Part shown: positions 61,046 to 64,000 of the stretch, one piece after another | Layout: the number at the start of each line of letters is the position of its first letter | Numbering within the stretch: position 1 is the first letter of the stretch | NCBI GenBank assembly: GCA_051294375.1 | Contig: CM119265.1 | Span: 24,471,861 to 24,535,860 of the forward strand | Direction of reading: 5' to 3' | Source of the DNA: Paraspadella gotoi | Lineage: Eukaryota > Chaetognatha | Length of the DNA: 64,000 nt | The notes under the pieces: generated by a model | Databases searched by the model: none | What the model saw: only the letters and a program-made list of their open reading frames with translations | Told to the model about the DNA's origin: nothing | Translations under genes and position numbers: made by a program

Positions 61046-61372
61046 AGATCGGTCCATCCATGTCTTTGCGCCGCAGTATTTTCTTTTCACGTGTATTTCC
61101 CTGTGATCAATGACTACAGTCTATATGACAATGAAATTTATGTATAACAAACATCTTATGGTTCATCACTACTGTGCAAAGATTAATTTCAAACAACCAG
61201 ACTTTACACAAAATATGCCACATATACTTTGTAGTTGTAGTTTTGCGTGGTCTCAAAGACTACACAAGTATAAAACACATGTACAAGAAGCATTTAATAA
61301 TGTCTTAACAGTCTGCCATGTATTAAAGAAAATAACTTTCTTAGCCAGTGTATTTTGACATGGACTGTATTA

Positions 61373-61785
61373 GAATTTTGAAGAGACAGTAATTATTGAA
61401 AGTGTAATGACAGAACCGTTCAAGTATAAGCAGTCCCTGAGCTTCGATCAGCTGTATACACCAGCGCCCCGTCCCTCTTAACTGCCAGACGACCACCGGG
61501 CTAGAACCCCGGACCCTTTGGGTTGGGAGGGCGAATGACTTGCCTCCGGCACCAATGGCCGCTGATGAATGGTTGGTGGATTTTAGTCCACCATACATCC
61601 CCCCCTCCCCGTAGGGAGAAGTCTGTTGGCGTCTCTTCAGTGAATGTGTTTGTTTGGTGGAAAGTTCGTCACCAAGTTGAGGCATGTCGCCTGATGTGTT
61701 GTGGGCGGAAAGTGCATCGCCAGGTTGAGGCATGTCGCTGAAAGTGTTGTTGTTAGTGTTCGGAAGTCGGCTCACCAATGAAGAG
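61373..61785 (-). mobile_element. Possible tRNA-derived SINE, copy 1
   Basis: Shares its sequence with 61786-62010, in direct tandem. On the minus strand CGGCCATTGGTGCCGGAGGC and, about 35 bp on, GGGGTTCTAGCCCGG resemble degenerate A and B boxes. This copy includes about 170 bp (61600-61780) absent from copy 2, in which ATGTCGCCTGATGTGTTGTG-like phrases are themselves repeated. Confidence 0.5.
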
Positions 61786-62010
61786 ACAGTAATTATTGAT
61801 AAGTGTTAATGACAGAACCGTTCAATATAAGCAGTCCCTGAGCTTCGGTCAGGACTGAACACCATGTTACAGGCGGGTTAAGCGCCCCGTCCCTCTTAAC
61901 TGCCAGATGACCACCGGGCTAGAACCGCCGACCTTTGGTTGGAGGCGAATGACTTGCCTCCGGCACAATGGCCGCTGATGAATGGTTGGTGGATTTTAGT
62001 CCACCATAAT
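61786..62010 (-). mobile_element. Possible tRNA-derived SINE, copy 2
   Basis: Repeats GAAGAGACAGTAATTATTGA, GACAGAACCGTTCAA, AAGCAGTCCCTGAGCTTCG and GACTTGCCTCCGGCAC, ending GATTTTAGTCCACCATA as does the corresponding part of copy 1. B-box-like GGCGGTTCTAGCCCGG is present on the minus strand. Confidence 0.5.
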
Positions 62011-62034
62011 TTCTTTTTTTATTATTTTAGTTTT

Positions 62035-62206
62035 AGGAATTCCTAAAGGCGGCGCTAGCAGTCACTAAGATTTGAATTTTTTTTTTTGTCTTAACAAATG
62101 AGTTATGAGCATTTTTAACGTAAGTGGGACAATGACGAACAGACATACCGACCGACCGACCGAAAAGTGACTTATAGAGTTGCTCCGCGAGTACTCGCGG
62201 CGCAAC
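62035..62206 (-). repeat. Dispersed repeat R1, copy 4
   Basis: GTCTTAACAAATGAGTTATG, TAACGTAAGTGGGACAATGA, ACATACCGACCGACCGACCG, ACTTATAGAGTTGCTCCGCG and AGTACTCGCGGCGCAAC. It is the reverse complement of copy 3. The best-preserved head contains a CGCGAGTACTCGCG palindrome. Confidence 0.75.
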
Positions 62207-62278
62207 TGAAAAAAAAAGGAAAGAGGAATATAAAAGAATTGAAAATCCCCGAAGCCCAGAAAGGAGAAAAACCATTAA

Positions 62279-63042
62279 CGATGAAAAATGTCCGAATTGC
62301 AAAAGATCAAACGCCATCAAGGATGCAAGGATAATCGTTTGCAGTTTCAGTGGAATTTCTTTTCGCAGTCACGTCGTTGGAACGAGGCGGAAAAAATTGG
62401 CGGGAAAATGAACCTTGGACTGGAAGGATTTTTTTTTTAATGTTTTATAGTTCAGTAATTCTTTTTCTCCTCGTCGTCATCAACCGAAATTTTAGCTAGT
62501 ATTTATATACTTATATACTTATACTTATACTTATAAACTTAGCTAGTATTTATATACTTTATAAATAACTTTCGGTCGGTCTGTCTATCGGCATTAGCTA
62601 CGTTTATAATTCTTGTAGCGTTGGTAAATCTGCATACGTTTAGAAGGATACTTAGCAGTAATGAGATGTAACATAAGTTGCATAATTTGCATTTAATTCA
62701 TAATATTTGAGCAGCAATAGTCTAAAAATGTGTGCAATTAAGAAAGACACAGCTGCGCAATTTGCTATTTCTAGTATTCTTTTGTTGATTCTCTTTCATT
62801 TTCGGATTTTCATTTTCTTTTGTTCTTTTTCTCTTTATTTCCGTTACACTTTAATTCCTGCTTTGTTTCTCTCATCTCTTTTTCCTTTTTTTTCTTTAAT
62901 CTAATGTTTTTCTTTTGTTTTTCAAAGTATTTCTGGAATATAAATAACTTTTTTAAAAGATTCATATCAGCAGTTTTTTTTTTTGTTCCTTGGTCATTCG
63001 TCGGAAACAATGTGAATAATACGCAGAGAGAGAGAGAGAGAG

Positions 63043-63079
<37 letters not shown>

Positions 63080-63237
63080 TATATATAGTGGGCAGAGAAG
63101 CTTGGTATGAAACCACACTAATTTCACAACTTAGGGATTNNNNNNNNNNNNNNNNNNNNNNNNNGCAGTTTTTTTTGTTCCTTGGTCATTCGTCGGAAAC
63201 AATGTGAATAATACGCAGAGAGAGAGAGAGAGATGAG

Positions 63238-63275
<38 letters not shown>

Positions 63276-64000
63276 TATATAGTGGGCAGAGAAGCTTGCG
63301 TATGAAACCGACACTAATTTCACAACTTGAGGGATTTTTGAAAAAAAACAAAAAAAACATTAGATTAAAAGAAAAAAAAGGAAAAAAGAGATGAGAGAAA
63401 CAAAGCAGGAATTAAAGTGTAACGGAAATACAAGAGGAAAAAGAACAAAAGAAAATGAAAATCCGAAAATGAAGAGAATCAACAAAAGATACTAGAAATA
63501 GCAAATTTGGCAGCTCTGTGTCTTTCTTAATTGCACACATTTTTAGAACTATTGACTTTGCTCAAATATTATGAATTAAAATGCAAATTATGCAACTTAT
63601 GTTACATCTCATTACTGCTAAGTATCCTTCTAAACGTATGCAGATTTACCAACGCTACAAGAATTATAAACTAGTAATGCCGATAGACAAGACGACCGAA
63701 AGTATTTATAAAGTATATAAATACTAGCTAAGTTTATAAGTATAAGTATAAGTATATAAGTATTATAAATACAGCTTAAAATTTCTGGTTGATGACGACG
63801 AGGAGAAAAAGAATTACTGAACTATAAAACATTAAAAAAAAAAATCCTTCCAGTCCCAAGGTTCATTTTCCCGCCAATTTTTTCCGCCTCGTTCCAACGA
63901 CGTTGACTGCGAAAAGAAATTCACTGAAACTGCAAACGATTATCTTGGCATTCCTTGATGGCGTTTGATCTTTTGCAATTCGGACATTTTTCATCGTAAA
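62279..64000. repeat. Large inverted duplication around a 25-N gap
   Basis: The arm at about 62279-62930 recurs in reverse complement at about 63345-64000, from AATGTCCGAATTGCAAAAGA to the end of the window. Between the arms sit two direct copies of a unit of about 170 bp (62971-63139 and 63165-63338: GCAGTTTTTTT...TGTTCCTTGGTCATTCGTCG, a GA tract, ...ACACTAATTTCACAACTT) on either side of 25 N at 63140-63164. It has no coding region. Confidence 0.85.

Overview
This is non-coding-rich nuclear DNA from a metazoan, most likely an invertebrate. Support comes from GT-AG introns with polypyrimidine acceptors, AT-rich introns around GC-richer exons, tRNA-derived SINEs, foldback elements, a satellite, and one unmistakable animal gene of the stomatin/MEC-2 family. 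I see no bacterial operons, rRNA, true tRNA genes or CRISPR arrays. I cannot name the phylum with confidence; the stomatin resembles the protostome MEC-2 type.

Layout. 1-1379 is a GC-rich head with no supportable gene. 1380-4633 is a tandem satellite with a monomer of about 143 bp. 4659-20215 is mostly two pairs of direct duplications (4659-5685 with 6775-7860; 10598-15830 with 16343-20215). They carry a palindromic MITE-like element and 22-bp minisatellite arrays. 20.3-26 kb is purine-rich simple repeat and ACG-rich sequence. 27 kb holds exon-like fragments. 28.5-35.5 kb holds a third duplicated pair whose second copy looks like unpolished long-read sequence. 36.0-36.6 kb holds a frameshifted exon-like stretch. 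36.6-41.5 kb has nothing convincing.

Genes. Three gene models are supported. (1) 42083-48235 (+): ten phase-consistent exons encoding an 854-residue putative type II single-pass membrane protein that I do not recognise. (2) 50022-50563 (-): a two-exon, 89-residue proline-rich protein with a PPTY (PPxY) motif. (3) 54206-58773 (-): eight phase-consistent exons of a stomatin/MEC-2 protein covering the hairpin membrane segment, the whole PHB/SPFH domain and the C-terminus; only the initiator exon is missing. Its introns hold a tRNA-derived SINE, a foldback element of about 600 bp and a promoter-like cluster on the opposite strand. These genes show no operon-like relation.

Assembly quality matters for interpretation. 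Five gaps are exactly 25 N, and several duplicated blocks begin or end at them, with copies differing mainly by small indels. Much of the duplication may therefore be unmerged contig overlap or haplotype rather than biology. The window ends inside a large inverted duplication centred on such a gap. Long (GA)n/(CT)n tracts recur about every 3 kb.
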